From assembly GCF_000718165.1 (NCBI RefSeq), contig NZ_JOEY01000019.1, forward strand, positions 1 to 64,000: a stretch of 64,000 bases of DNA, written 5' to 3'. Shown one piece after another: positions 54,620 to 62,915 of the stretch (position 1 is its first letter; the number at the start of each line of letters is the position of its first letter). Position numbers and translations under genes: made by a program. Under the pieces are notes generated by a model. The model was given only the letters and a program-made list of their open reading frames with translations, was not told the DNA's origin and ran no database searches. The DNA comes from Streptomyces fulvoviolaceus. GTDB lineage: Bacteria; Actinomycetota; Actinomycetes; Streptomycetales; Streptomycetaceae.

Positions 54620-54648
54620 GAGGGACACCGGTGATGCGTTGCGGACAT
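54616..54648 (-). CDS. possible 10-residue leader peptide before mhpD
   Basis: ATG 54648, preceded at 6 bases by AGGAGG, starts the short frame [10 protein letters not shown], whose TGA overlaps the GTG of the hydratase (GTGA). The strong ribosome site belongs to this small frame, not to the hydratase start. It could be a coupling or attenuation leader. The alternative is that the hydratase begins at this ATG and the sequence has a frame error. Confidence 0.45.
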   Translation of the reverse strand: MSATHHRCPS

Positions 54649-54723
54649 GGAAGACCTCCTGCGGAAAAAGAATCGGGGAGCGGGAACCACGTATAGGCGT
54701 CCGGCCGACGATCCGGCAAAATA

Positions 54724-54742
54724 TGTTCCGTGACACGGAACA
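54724..54742. promoter_or_regulatory. IclR-type operator
   Basis: TGTTCCGTGACACGGAACA is a perfect 9-1-9 inverted repeat between the divergent hydratase operon and IclR gene. The sequence fits known IclR-family sites (TTCCG/CGGAA half-sites). It covers GTG 54730, a possible IclR start, which argues for the later ATG. Confidence 0.8.
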
Positions 54743-54756
54743 GCGACGCAGGGAAC

Positions 54757-55479
54757 ATGCTGGACAAGGCCACCGCCATCGTGGACTGCTTCCGCCCTGA
54801 CGGCGGTGCGTTCCGTCTGACGGAACTGGCGGCGCGCTCCGGGCTGACCAAGACCACGGCCTTCCGCCTGTGCGGGGACCTGGTCCGGCTGGGCTGGCTG
54901 GAACGGCAGGGCGATGTCTACCGGCTCGGCGGCAAGCTGTTCGAGCTCGGCTCGCTCGTGCCGCGCCGCCACGATCTGCGGGAGACCGCCCTGCCGTTCC
55001 TGCAGGACCTCTTCGAGGCCACCCACGAGACCGTGCACCTGGGCGTGCGCGAGGGGCACGAGGTGGTCTACATCGAGCGCATCCACGGCCACGATGCGGT
55101 ACGGCTGCCGTCCCGCATCGGCGGTCGGCTCCCCCTGACCTGCACGGGCGTCGGCAAGGCCCTCCTGGCCTTCTCCGGCCCGGAACTGACCGAAGAGGTG
55201 CTGGCCGCACCTCTGCCCAGCCTCACGCCGCACTCGATCACCGATCCGGACCGTCTGCGCACGGCGGTCGAACAGGCTCAGGTGTCGGGTCTCGCCTACG
55301 AGGAACAGGAGGCCGCGCTGGGAGTGAGCTGCATCGCGGCCCCCGTGTTCGACGGGTCGGTCGCGGTGGCCGCGCTGTCGGTGGCCGTGCCGCGCGGCCG
55401 CTTCCAGCCGGCCCAACTGGCCCCCGCGGTCCGGACCGCGGCCCTGGGCCTGTCCCGCGCCCTGCGCTCTCGGGCCTGA
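54757..55479 (+). CDS. IclR family transcriptional regulator
   Basis: A 240-residue IclR regulator: winged helix at about 17-45 ([20 protein letters not shown]) and a C-terminal effector domain ([37 protein letters not shown]). IclR proteins often control aromatic catabolism, and this gene is divergent from the hydratase-dehydrogenase-aldolase operon with a perfect palindrome between. ATG 54757 is chosen because the operator covers the alternative GTG 54730 (which would give 249 residues). Confidence 0.9.
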   Translation: MLDKATAIVDCFRPDGGAFRLTELAARSGLTKTTAFRLCGDLVRLGWLERQGDVYRLGGKLFELGSLVPRRHDLRETALPFLQDLFEATHETVHLGVREGHEVVYIERIHGHDAVRLPSRIGGRLPLTCTGVGKALLAFSGPELTEEVLAAPLPSLTPHSITDPDRLRTAVEQAQVSGLAYEEQEAALGVSCIAAPVFDGSVAVAALSVAVPRGRFQPAQLAPAVRTAALGLSRALRSRA

Positions 55480-55786
55480 GCCACCTCAGCCCTTCAACCG
55501 GGCTTTGACACGCGGGAGTTGTGTGAGGGCGTTGGTCCGCTCCACCCTCAGTCGTTCGGTGTTGGCGAAGGTCTCGTCCAGTTGGGGTGCCGGATCGCCG
55601 GCGAGTCGTCAGATTCTCGATGTCGGACAGCGCCGGCACCGCGAAACCGCCGAAGCGTACGGCGAGCCCGCACAACACGCCGGGCGACTCACACACGCCG
55701 GTTGACGTCCGCACACGTGACCCGCGCTCGCTCAGCGTCGATACTTCCGAGCGGAGGTCATCCACCAGTACCGCCGGGAGGCTCTT
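55480..55786. other. 307-base interval between iclR and dhaK with a decayed frame
   Basis: The right part contains the dhaK leader and a GGGAGG ribosome site. The left part holds a minus-strand remnant, described separately. Nothing else is supported. Confidence 0.5.
55486..55680 (-). pseudogene. possible gene remnant
   Basis: A minus-strand frame ends with DETFANTERLRVERTNALTQ and LPRVKARLKG before a TGA at 55486-55488. Upstream, a protein-like stretch (GFAVPALSDIENLT) continues in a different frame, with an in-frame stop between, as if one or two bases were lost. The composition looks like real coding sequence, but I do not recognise a family and no start with ribosome site is seen. Confidence 0.35.
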
Positions 55787-56779
55787 ATGAAGATGCTCAT
55801 CAACGTCCCCGAAACCGTCGTCGCGGACGCGCTGCGTGGCCTGGCGGCCGCCCATCCCGAGCTGACCGTCGATGTCGACAACCGCGTGATCGTGCGGCGG
55901 GACGCTCCCGTCGCCGGGAAGGTCGCCCTGGTCTCCGGTGGCGGCTCGGGGCACGAGCCGCTGCACGGCGGTTTCGTGGGACCCGGGATGCTCTCGGCGG
56001 CCTGCCCCGGCGAGGTGTTCACGTCCCCGGTGCCGGACCAGATGGTGCGGGCGGCGGCCGCCGTGGACAGCGGGGCCGGGGTGCTGTTCATCGTGAAGAA
56101 CTACACGGGCGACGTCCTCAACTTCGACATGGCGGCCGAACTCGCCGAGGACGAGGGCATCCAGGTCGCGAAGGTGCTGGTCGACGACGACGTGGCGGTC
56201 ACCGACAGCCTGTACACGGCTGGGCGGCGCGGTACGGGCGCCACGCTGTTCGTGGAGAAGATCGCGGGGGCCGCGGCCGAGGAGGGCCAACCCCTGGAGC
56301 GGGTGCAGTCGATCGCCCATCAGGTCAACGAGAACTCCCGCAGCTTCGGTGTCGCACTGAGCGCGTGCACCACGCCGGCCAAGGGCAGCCCCACCTTCGA
56401 TCTGCCGCCCGGCGAGCTGGAGTTGGGTGTCGGCATCCACGGCGAGCCCGGCCGGGAGCGGCGGGCGATGATGACCTCGCGGGAGATCGCCGACTTCGCG
56501 GTCGGCGCGATCCTGGACGACATGACGCCCCGCAACCCCGTGCTCCTCCTGGTCAACGGCATGGGCGCGACCCCGCTCCTCGAGCTGTACGGCTTCAACG
56601 CCGAGGTCCAGCGGGTGCTCACCGAGCGCGGTGTCACCGTCGCCCACACGCTCGTCGGCAACTACGTGACCTCGCTCGACATGGCCGGCGCCTCGGTCAC
56701 CCTGTGCCAGATCGACGAGGAGCTGCTGCGCCTGTGGAACGCGCCGGTGAAGACGGCGGGGCTGCGCTGGGGAGTGTGA
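55787..56779 (+). CDS. dhaK: dihydroxyacetone kinase subunit DhaK
   Basis: A 330-residue DhaK subunit that binds dihydroxyacetone covalently through a histidine. GGGSGHEPLHGGFVGPGML at about 47-65 forms part of the site, and the substrate histidine is in ELGVGIHGEPGRERR (about 211-225). GGGAGG lies 6 bases before ATG 55787. It is first in a dhaKLM operon, in which phosphate flows from PEP through the PTS and DhaM to DhaL-ADP and then to the DhaK-bound substrate. Confidence 0.95.
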   Translation: MKMLINVPETVVADALRGLAAAHPELTVDVDNRVIVRRDAPVAGKVALVSGGGSGHEPLHGGFVGPGMLSAACPGEVFTSPVPDQMVRAAAAVDSGAGVLFIVKNYTGDVLNFDMAAELAEDEGIQVAKVLVDDDVAVTDSLYTAGRRGTGATLFVEKIAGAAAEEGQPLERVQSIAHQVNENSRSFGVALSACTTPAKGSPTFDLPPGELELGVGIHGEPGRERRAMMTSREIADFAVGAILDDMTPRNPVLLLVNGMGATPLLELYGFNAEVQRVLTERGVTVAHTLVGNYVTSLDMAGASVTLCQIDEELLRLWNAPVKTAGLRWGV

Positions 56780-56826
56780 GCGGGCGCGGGCAGGCGATCA
56801 ACGTACCGACCACGCAAGGAGATCCA

Positions 56827-57426
56827 GTGCTCGACGCCGACTTCTTCCGCCGTTGGATGACGGCGACCGCCGTGTCCGTGGACCGTGAGGCGGAGCGGCT
56901 CACCGCCCTCGACTCCCCCATCGGGGACGCCGACCACGGCAGCAATCTGCAGCGCGGGTTCACCGCGGTGGCCGCGACCCTGGAGAAGGAGAGCCCGGAC
57001 ACGCCCGGTGCGGTCCTCACGCTCGCCGGGCGGCGGCTGATCTCGACGGTCGGCGGTGCGTCGGGGCCCTTGTACGGGACGTTGTTGCGCCGTACGGGCA
57101 AGGCCCTCGGGGAGGCGGGTGAGGTGACCGAGGAGCAGTTCGCCGTGGCGCTGCGGGAGGGTGTGGACGCGGTCATGACCCTCGGCGGTGCCGCGCCGGG
57201 CGACAAGACCATGATCGACGCGCTGGTGCCGGCCGTGGACGCGCTCGGTGCCGGCTTCGCCGCGGCACGGGCGGCTGCCGAGGAGGGCGCCCTGGCGACG
57301 ACGCCGTTGCAGGCCCGCAAGGGCCGGGCGAGTTATCTGGGCGAGCGCAGCATCGGGCACCAGGATCCGGGGGCCACCTCGGCGTCCCTGTTGGTCGCCG
57401 CTCTTGCGGAGGTTGCCGGTGAGTGA
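56827..57426 (+). CDS. dhaL: dihydroxyacetone kinase subunit DhaL
   Basis: A 199-residue DhaL subunit, the ADP-carrying part of PTS-dependent dihydroxyacetone kinase. The metal/ADP-binding Asp motif is DSPIGDADHGSNLQRGF at about 29-45; VGGASGPLYGTLL and GHQDPGATSASL are the other nucleotide loops. GTG 56827 follows AAGGAG at 5 bases. The gene overlaps dhaM by 8 bases. Confidence 0.95.
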   Translation: MLDADFFRRWMTATAVSVDREAERLTALDSPIGDADHGSNLQRGFTAVAATLEKESPDTPGAVLTLAGRRLISTVGGASGPLYGTLLRRTGKALGEAGEVTEEQFAVALREGVDAVMTLGGAAPGDKTMIDALVPAVDALGAGFAAARAAAEEGALATTPLQARKGRASYLGERSIGHQDPGATSASLLVAALAEVAGE

Positions 57427-57829
57427 CGAGAAGCTGGTCGGGATCGTGCTGGTGTCGCACAGCGCGGAGGTCGCCGCGTCGGTCGCCGAGTTGGCGAAGG
57501 GGCTCGCGGGCGGTGGCACGGCGGTGCCCGTCGCCCCGGCCGGCGGCACCGAGGGCGGCGGGCTCGGGACGAGCGCCGAGCTGATCGCCGCCGCGGCCGC
57601 TTCCGTGGACCGGGGTGCCGGGGTCGCCGTCCTCACCGACCTGGGCAGCGCGGTCCTCACCGTGAAGGCGCTGCTCGCGGAGGGCGACGAACTCCCGGAC
57701 CGTACGCGTCTGGTGGATGCCCCCTTCGTCGAGGGGGCGGTGGCCGCGGTCGTCACGGCGGCCACGGGGGCTGACCTCGCGGCGGTGGAGGCGGCGGCCG
57801 CGGAGGCGTACACGTACCGGAAGGTCTGA
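57419..57829 (+). CDS. dhaM: PTS-dependent dihydroxyacetone kinase phosphotransferase subunit DhaM
   Basis: A 136-residue single-domain DhaM of the mannose-IIA type. The phosphorylated histidine is His14 in IVLVSHSAEV. It lacks the HPr and EI-like extensions found in enterobacterial DhaM, so it must take phosphate from the cell's general HPr. GTG 57419 overlaps the end of dhaL by 8 bases. Confidence 0.93.
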   Translation: MSDEKLVGIVLVSHSAEVAASVAELAKGLAGGGTAVPVAPAGGTEGGGLGTSAELIAAAAASVDRGAGVAVLTDLGSAVLTVKALLAEGDELPDRTRLVDAPFVEGAVAAVVTAATGADLAAVEAAAAEAYTYRKV

Positions 57830-57880
57830 GGAACCTCTGCGGCGAGCCCCTCCGCCGTGTGGCGGACCCACCTGCCGCAG

Positions 57881-57901
57881 GGCCTGAGAGTTCGTCTCAG
57901 G
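57881..57901. terminator. hairpin terminator between dhaM and tetR
   Basis: GCCTGAGA-GTTCG-TCTCAGGC is a perfect 8-base stem with a 5-base loop. It begins 52 bases after dhaM and touches the stop of the convergent TetR gene. A second small hairpin CCGCC-GTGT-GGCGG is at 57851-57864. Together they can stop both transcripts. Confidence 0.75.
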
Positions 57902-58535
57902 CGAGCCCGTCCGCCGCGGCGGCGAGGGCCGAGCGCATGGTCGCCGTCAGCTCGGCCTCCGCCCTCGCGGGGTCGGGCTCCGCGTCGGCGGTGCGCCAGG
58001 CGTAGTACTCGACCGCCGCGCGCAGGGCCGCGTTGAACATCGCCGCCTGGATGGTGGGCCGCAGGTCCTCGGCGGGCAGTCCGGCGCGCTCGGCGAGAGC
58101 GCGGGCGAACGCCGGCTCCGCCTCGTCGTACGTCTGGAGCCAGACGGCGCGCAGGCCCGGCTCGGTGCGGGTGAGCCGGACCAGCGCGCCGACCGTGGCC
58201 TGTTCCGGGCCTGCGACGAAGTGCTGCTCGGACGCCAGCGTCCGGTCGAAGAGCTGCTCCAGGGGCTGCCCGGAGGGCCAGTCCCGCAGACAGGCGGCGA
58301 TCACGTCGATGCCCGCCGAGAACAGCGGCCGTACGCAGCTCTCCTTGCTCGGGAAGTAGCGCCAGACGGTGCGTGCCGAGACGCCGACCGCCTGCCCGAT
58401 CTGCTCGCCGGTGGTGGCCGCGACCCCCTGGGTGACGAACAGGTCCACCGCGGCCCGGGCGATCTCCAGCCGTATCTCGGCCCTGCGCTCCTCGGTCAGG
58501 GGCGGTCGTCCCGTGCGTCCGCTGGCTGCGGTCAT
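57897..58535 (-). CDS. TetR family transcriptional regulator
   Basis: A 212-residue TetR-type repressor. The helix-turn-helix is VAATTGEQIGQAVGVSARTVWRYFPSKE at about 38-65; the C-terminal effector domain is not assignable to a ligand. ATG 58535 follows GGAGGAA. It is divergent from an SDR gene, and a palindrome at 58582-58610 lies between them, so it probably controls the SDR and itself. Confidence 0.9.
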   Translation of the reverse strand: MTAASGRTGRPPLTEERRAEIRLEIARAAVDLFVTQGVAATTGEQIGQAVGVSARTVWRYFPSKESCVRPLFSAGIDVIAACLRDWPSGQPLEQLFDRTLASEQHFVAGPEQATVGALVRLTRTEPGLRAVWLQTYDEAEPAFARALAERAGLPAEDLRPTIQAAMFNAALRAAVEYYAWRTADAEPDPARAEAELTATMRSALAAAADGLA

Positions 58536-58581
58536 GTGTTCCTCCGGCTCCGGTGATCGCTCTCCCCGGATTCTCCATCAA

Positions 58582-58610
58582 GACTTTATGTCACTCACAG
58601 ACATTAAGTC
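58582..58610. promoter_or_regulatory. TetR operator candidate between tetR and SDR
   Basis: GACTTTATGTC and GACATTAAGTC are inverted copies (10 of 11 bases) with 7 bases between. The site is placed in the middle of the divergent region, A+T-rich compared with its surroundings, as expected for an operator overlapping promoters. Confidence 0.7.
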
Positions 58611-58666
58611 GTAGAGTGTGACCACACTGGGCACAGAGCCCTCGTAACGCACGGATAGGAACTGCC

Positions 58667-59428
58667 ATGGCCAGTGGACTCGACGGACGCAGCGTCATCG
58701 TCACCGGAGCGAGCTCGGGCATCGGGCGCGCCGCCGCCCTGGCCTTCGCCGCGGAAGGCGCCCGGGTCGTGGTGGCGGACCTGAACGCCGAGGGCGCCAA
58801 GACCGTGGTCAAGGAGATCGAGGAGGCGGGCGGCACCGCGGTCGCGGTAACGGGCGACCTCAGCGAGCAGGCCGTCGTGAACCAGGTCGTGGAGACCGCC
58901 GTCGAGCGCTTCGGCGCGGTGGACGTCCTGGTGAACAACGCCGGGATCATGGACCGCATGTCGGCGCTCGCGGACGTGGACGACGCGGAGTGGGAGCGGG
59001 TCATCCGGGTCAACCTGACCGCTCCCTTCCTGCTCACCCGGGCCGCGCTGCCGCACATGCTGGCGGCGGGCAAGGGGGCGATCGTGAACACCGCCTCCGA
59101 GGCCGGGCTGCGCGGGAGTGCGGCGGGTGCCGCCTACACGGCCTCGAAGCACGGCGTGGTGGGTCTGACGAAGTCCCTCGCGGTGATGTACCGCAAGCAG
59201 GGCATCCGGGCGAACGCCATCGCGCCGGGCGGCACGGCGACCGGCATCGTCGTGGACGCCGACCGCGAGGCGCACGGCCCTGCGGCGCTCGGCCCGCACT
59301 TCGTCAACGTCGGCCGCGTGGCCCAGCCCGAGGAGCAGGCCGCGGCCATCGTGTTCCTCGCCTCGGACGCGGCGAGCAACATCAACGGCGTGATCCTTCC
59401 GGTCGACGACGGCTGGTCGGCGGTCTGA
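58667..59428 (+). CDS. SDR family oxidoreductase
   Basis: A 253-residue classical short-chain dehydrogenase: cofactor motif TGASSGIG at 13-20, NNAG at 90-93, Ser144, Tyr157 and Lys161, and a C-terminal ASNINGVILPVDDGWSAV. Acidic DLN (38-40) after beta-2 suggests NAD preference. The divergent TetR gene likely regulates it. Substrate unknown. Confidence 0.92.
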   Translation: MASGLDGRSVIVTGASSGIGRAAALAFAAEGARVVVADLNAEGAKTVVKEIEEAGGTAVAVTGDLSEQAVVNQVVETAVERFGAVDVLVNNAGIMDRMSALADVDDAEWERVIRVNLTAPFLLTRAALPHMLAAGKGAIVNTASEAGLRGSAAGAAYTASKHGVVGLTKSLAVMYRKQGIRANAIAPGGTATGIVVDADREAHGPAALGPHFVNVGRVAQPEEQAAAIVFLASDAASNINGVILPVDDGWSAV

Positions 59429-59443
59429 CGCCCCCTCAAGGGC

Positions 59444-60142
59444 TCACCTGCCGCGCACGAACAGGCGCGCCAGCCGCTCCCCCGTCGCGACGGCGGCGGC
59501 ATGATCCTCGATCGGCTTCACCTGCGAGTCCTTGAAGACGATGTAGGTGACGCCGGAGGGCGTGCCGCCGCTGCGCGGGTCGGGGCGGATGCCGAGCGCC
59601 TTGGCGGTGGCGTAGGACGCCTCGCCGATGATGCGCTGGGGACCCACGTCCCCGACGACCGCGTACTGCACACGGTCGCGGTACACGACGGCCGCGACCG
59701 CACCGCCGCGGACGCCGTGGTCACGGTGGTTCCAGATGCGGCTCGCGCCGGGCACAACGATGTACGGCAGGCGTTCGGCGCTCAAGTAACGGCCGTCGGA
59801 CTGCTGGTAGGCGGTGGTGTCGGAGAAGTGCGGGTCGGTACGGCGGTTGCAGCGGCGGCCGGGCCGGCCGTCGCAGTCGATGTCCATGTCGGCCTTCCAG
59901 AAGACGGCGTCCCGGGTGCCGCAGACCGGAATGTTCGCCGGCGCGCCGTCGTCACTGCGGTAACGGCCGCGCGAGACGGGGGTACAGCCCCGCGCCTTGG
60001 CCAGCAGGTCGGCGGCACTCACGTCGCCCTCCTGCCGCACCACCGCCTCCTCCGAGGCCTCGCGGAACTCGGCGGCGGGAAGCGTCGTCGGGGCGAGCAG
60101 AGCGGCGCTTGCCGCGGCCAGTGTCAGCGACTGGACACGCAC
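59444..60142 (-). CDS. secreted glycoside hydrolase family 75 (chitosanase-like) protein
   Basis: A 232-residue exported protein. The N-terminus (SLTLAAASAALLAPTTLPAAE) is a signal peptide. The mature part fits the GH75 chitosanase family: DMDIDCDG at about 88-95 holds the proposed catalytic Asp, followed by DPHFSDTTAYQ, YIVVPG and AVVGDVGPQRIIGEASYA. GH75 enzymes hydrolyse chitosan outside the cell. GTG 60142 is chosen as it precedes the signal sequence and a purine-rich AGGAGAGGG lies upstream. Confidence 0.82.
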   Translation of the reverse strand: MRVQSLTLAAASAALLAPTTLPAAEFREASEEAVVRQEGDVSAADLLAKARGCTPVSRGRYRSDDGAPANIPVCGTRDAVFWKADMDIDCDGRPGRRCNRRTDPHFSDTTAYQQSDGRYLSAERLPYIVVPGASRIWNHRDHGVRGGAVAAVVYRDRVQYAVVGDVGPQRIIGEASYATAKALGIRPDPRSGGTPSGVTYIVFKDSQVKPIEDHAAAVATGERLARLFVRGR

Positions 60143-60507
60143 GATAAGGGACCCTCTCCTGGGGGACACCGACGGACACTCAGCCAAATCTGATGCCGTT
60201 TCAGTCCCGAGGCCACCGTTGGGGGGCCGGACGGTGCACGTCCCCGGATTCCCGGCAGGGGCCGGGGGCCCGAGCCTCGACAGACCCGGCCTCCCGGCCA
60301 CCCGCACCGGCGCGGGATCAGCGACGACAGCGGTCCGCGCCACCGGCACGAACTACCCAGTCCTCGGGGAGAGTTCGGCCGCGAAGGGCTTCAGCATACG
60401 TAACCCGCCCGAGAGACATCCAAGGACCGCCCTCTTGATGTGAGCGCACCAACGGCGCCATATTGGTCCGGACCATTGCCGTGGTGTCCTCCCGGGGAGG
60501 CAGAGAC

Positions 60508-61503
60508 GTGCGAGGCGTTCCCGTTCCCCCGCGCCGTGCCGCCGTGTTCTGCGGAGCACTCGCCCTGACCGTCTCCTGCTCGTGGAGCGGCACAGGTGAG
60601 GGCGAGACCGGCGGGCTGCCCGCGGCGCCCGGGGGCGTCACCGCCTCCGCGGGCAGTGCGACGAGCGTGCACGTCATGTGGAACGCCGTGTCCACGGACT
60701 CCGGCGTCAGCGTCTACGAGGTGTATCGCGGCACCACGAAGGTCGAGGAAGTACCGGGTTCACAGCACATGATGGATGTCACCCGGCTCAGGCCCGCCAC
60801 CGTGTACGCCTTCACCGTGCGGGCCCGCGACACCGAGGGGCGGCTCGGCCCGCACAGCCGTGAGGTCCGGGCGACGACTCCCGCGGCCGTGGCGGCGGAC
60901 CACAGGGCCCCGACACGCCCGGGGCGGATCCAGGGCCGGACAGTCGGCAGCCGCGCGGTCCAGCTGTCCTGGTCCGCCTCGACGGACGACCGGGACGTGG
61001 TGTCGTACGACATCTATCAAGGCCCGGCGAAGATCCACAGCGTGGGCGGCGGTCAGACGGCGACCGTGGTCACGGGGCTGCGTCCGGGCACCCGCTACTC
61101 GTTCACCGTCCGGGCGCGGGACGCGGCCGACAACCTCTCCCCGGCCGGTGGCACCGTCCCTCTCACCACTCCCGGCAGTGACGACGGACGGGACACCGCC
61201 CCCACCGACTTCCACGCCACGACCCGGCGCGCCCACGGGGCGTACTACCTCGACCTCGTCTGGGTCCCGCCCCGCACGGACGGCATGGTCACGGAGTACC
61301 AGGTCCACCTCGACGGCACCGCGGCCACCTCCCTCGTGTTCGGCGGGACCGCACCGCGCGAGCGGGCGACGTACAGCTTCTATCTGGGGCGCGAGGCCGG
61401 GGTCGGCCACCGGGTGCGGATCCGGGCCAGGCTGCCGGACGGCACCTGGGGCGGTTTCTCGGCCGAGCGGACGGTGACCACGGGCGGCGCCACGCACCCG
61501 TGA
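60508..61503 (+). CDS. fibronectin type III domain lipoprotein
   Basis: A 331-residue exported protein. A short signal ends in a lipobox-like LTVSC (Cys19), so it is probably lipid-anchored. Three FN3-like modules follow: PAAPGGVTASAGSATSVHVMW, then TRPGRIQGRTVGSRAVQLSW with VTGLRPGTRYSFTVRARD, and a third less typical one (APTDFHATTRRAHGAYYLDLVW). No catalytic domain is seen, so a binding or spacer role at the cell surface is likely. GTG 60508 follows GGGGAGG at 7 bases. Confidence 0.8.
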   Translation: MRGVPVPPRRAAVFCGALALTVSCSWSGTGEGETGGLPAAPGGVTASAGSATSVHVMWNAVSTDSGVSVYEVYRGTTKVEEVPGSQHMMDVTRLRPATVYAFTVRARDTEGRLGPHSREVRATTPAAVAADHRAPTRPGRIQGRTVGSRAVQLSWSASTDDRDVVSYDIYQGPAKIHSVGGGQTATVVTGLRPGTRYSFTVRARDAADNLSPAGGTVPLTTPGSDDGRDTAPTDFHATTRRAHGAYYLDLVWVPPRTDGMVTEYQVHLDGTAATSLVFGGTAPRERATYSFYLGREAGVGHRVRIRARLPDGTWGGFSAERTVTTGGATHP

Positions 61504-61671
61504 CCGCGCCTCAGGTATCCGCCGGACGATGGAATCCGTCACCTGCACGGGTCGGTGCACATGCGGGCCGGGCGATGTGCACGTTGGCTTCGTCTGAGGC
61601 AGCACGGGCGTTCCCCGACCCTCGGCGGCGCAAGGGATGTACCGCCAACCGTGCCGCCGGAGGGCAGTCAC

Positions 61672-62214
61672 ATGCGTAACTCTCAGCTACTCGTCCGCTC
61701 CGGCCTGACCGTGGCGGCCGCCGCCGCGCTGCCAATCGCCCTGACCGCCGGTCCGGCATCCGCCGGCTCCGGGATCTCGGTGAGCACCACCGGCTCCAAC
61801 GTCTCCGTCACCACAAGCGCGTGCAACACCCAGGTCAGTGGCAGCTGGGGCACCGCCTCGCTGCTCACCAGCAGCCAGGCGAACTTCGCCCAGGGCCGCC
61901 AGGTGACCCTGTCGGGGTCGAGCGCCCTGCAGTCGGCCGCCTGGTCGAGCGTGAGCCCCGGCACCTACACCGTCATCGTCATGTGCGCGAACAGCGACAC
62001 TCCCGCGGGCACCCAGTCGGTCATCGTCTCGGCCGCCTCCACCCCCACGATCTCCGCCACGGCCTCACCCTCCCTCGGTGTCATGGGTGGCCTGGGCGGT
62101 GCCGCCAAGGACTACGGCACGCTGACGCTGGCGGCCGGCGGCGGCCTGGTGGCTGTCGGTGGCCTGGCCGCGGCCTGGTTCCTGCGTCGCCGCGCCAGGC
62201 CGTACCGCCTCTGA
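61672..62214 (+). CDS. small secreted protein with C-terminal membrane anchor
   Basis: A 180-residue protein: signal peptide (VRSGLTVAAAAALPIALTAG, ASA cleavage), a Ser/Thr-rich Ig-like middle with two cysteines (SACNTQ and VMCANS) that may form a disulphide, and a C-terminal span (about 148-170) followed by RRRARP. The layout mimics a sortase substrate but no LPxTG or LAxTG is seen; the region before the span is GGLGGAAKDYGTL. GGAGGG lies 7 bases before ATG 61672. Function unknown. Confidence 0.75.
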   Translation: MRNSQLLVRSGLTVAAAAALPIALTAGPASAGSGISVSTTGSNVSVTTSACNTQVSGSWGTASLLTSSQANFAQGRQVTLSGSSALQSAAWSSVSPGTYTVIVMCANSDTPAGTQSVIVSAASTPTISATASPSLGVMGGLGGAAKDYGTLTLAAGGGLVAVGGLAAAWFLRRRARPYRL

Positions 62215-62221
62215 CCGCCCC

Positions 62222-62770
62222 CTACGCCTTCTCACCCGGCAGCTCGGCGAACTCCTCCAGAGCCTCGGCGAGCCACTGCGTCCAGAAGGTCTCCAGCTCG
62301 ATGCCCGCGCGCAGGACCAGGTGCTGAAGCCTGGCCTGCGCGCTGTCGTTGCCGGGCGGGAAGTCGCGCTTCTCGATCTCCTCGTACTCGGCCAACTGCC
62401 GTCGGTGCAGGTCGAGATGGCGGCACAGGTCGGCTTCGAGGCCCGCGGTGCCGACCACGGCCGCCGCGCGCAGTCGCAGCAGCAGCGCGTCGCGGTGCGG
62501 CTTGGGGTCCTGTGCCGCCGACGTCCACCGCTCCAGTTCGGCGCGGCCCGCGGGCAGGACCTCGTAGCTCTTCTTCTGCCCGCGGGTCGGCTGCTCGGCG
62601 GGCAGCGCGCGGATATGGCCCTCCGCCTCCAGTTTTCCCAGCTCGCGATAGATCTGCTGGTGCGACGCCGACCAGAAGTAGCCGATCGACTTGTCGAACC
62701 GGCGGGTCAGATCCAGCCCCGCCGACGGCTTCTCGAGCAGGGCGGTGAGGATCGCGTGCGGCAGTGACAT
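62222..62770 (-). CDS. PadR family transcriptional regulator
   Basis: A 182-residue PadR-type regulator: winged helix at the N-terminus (ILTALLEKPSAGLDLTRRFD, QIYRELGKLEAEGHIRA) and a C-terminal Vir_act_alpha-like dimerisation region of about 80 residues (HLDLHRRQLAEYEEIEK). PadR proteins respond to phenolic or antimicrobial compounds. It is co-directional with the 2,4-dienoyl-CoA reductase upstream, separated by a dispersed repeat, so regulation of that gene is possible but unproven. Confidence 0.9.
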   Translation of the reverse strand: MSLPHAILTALLEKPSAGLDLTRRFDKSIGYFWSASHQQIYRELGKLEAEGHIRALPAEQPTRGQKKSYEVLPAGRAELERWTSAAQDPKPHRDALLLRLRAAAVVGTAGLEADLCRHLDLHRRQLAEYEEIEKRDFPPGNDSAQARLQHLVLRAGIELETFWTQWLAEALEEFAELPGEKA

Positions 62771-62826
62771 GAAGTCATCCTAGGGACGGTACCCAAGCGC
62801 TCCGCCCGAGGTGCCGCGCGGTGCGT

Positions 62827-62909
62827 CTGCGGCGCCATCGGGGCTGGTCGCGCCCACGCCGCGGAGCCGCATATCGCGACAGCCCCGCGCCTCTTCAGGG
62901 CGCTGCCGG
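62827..62909. repeat. dispersed approximately 83-bp intergenic repeat, copy 2
   Basis: This copy, CTGCGGCGCCATCGGGGCTG onward, aligns without gaps to 7701-7783 in the same orientation. It lies just after the stop of the dienoyl-CoA reductase gene on the minus strand, as copy 1 lies after an acyl-CoA synthetase gene. It may be a gene-end element of the Streptomyces intergenic repeat type. Confidence 0.75.
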
Positions 62910-62915
62910 AACCGC

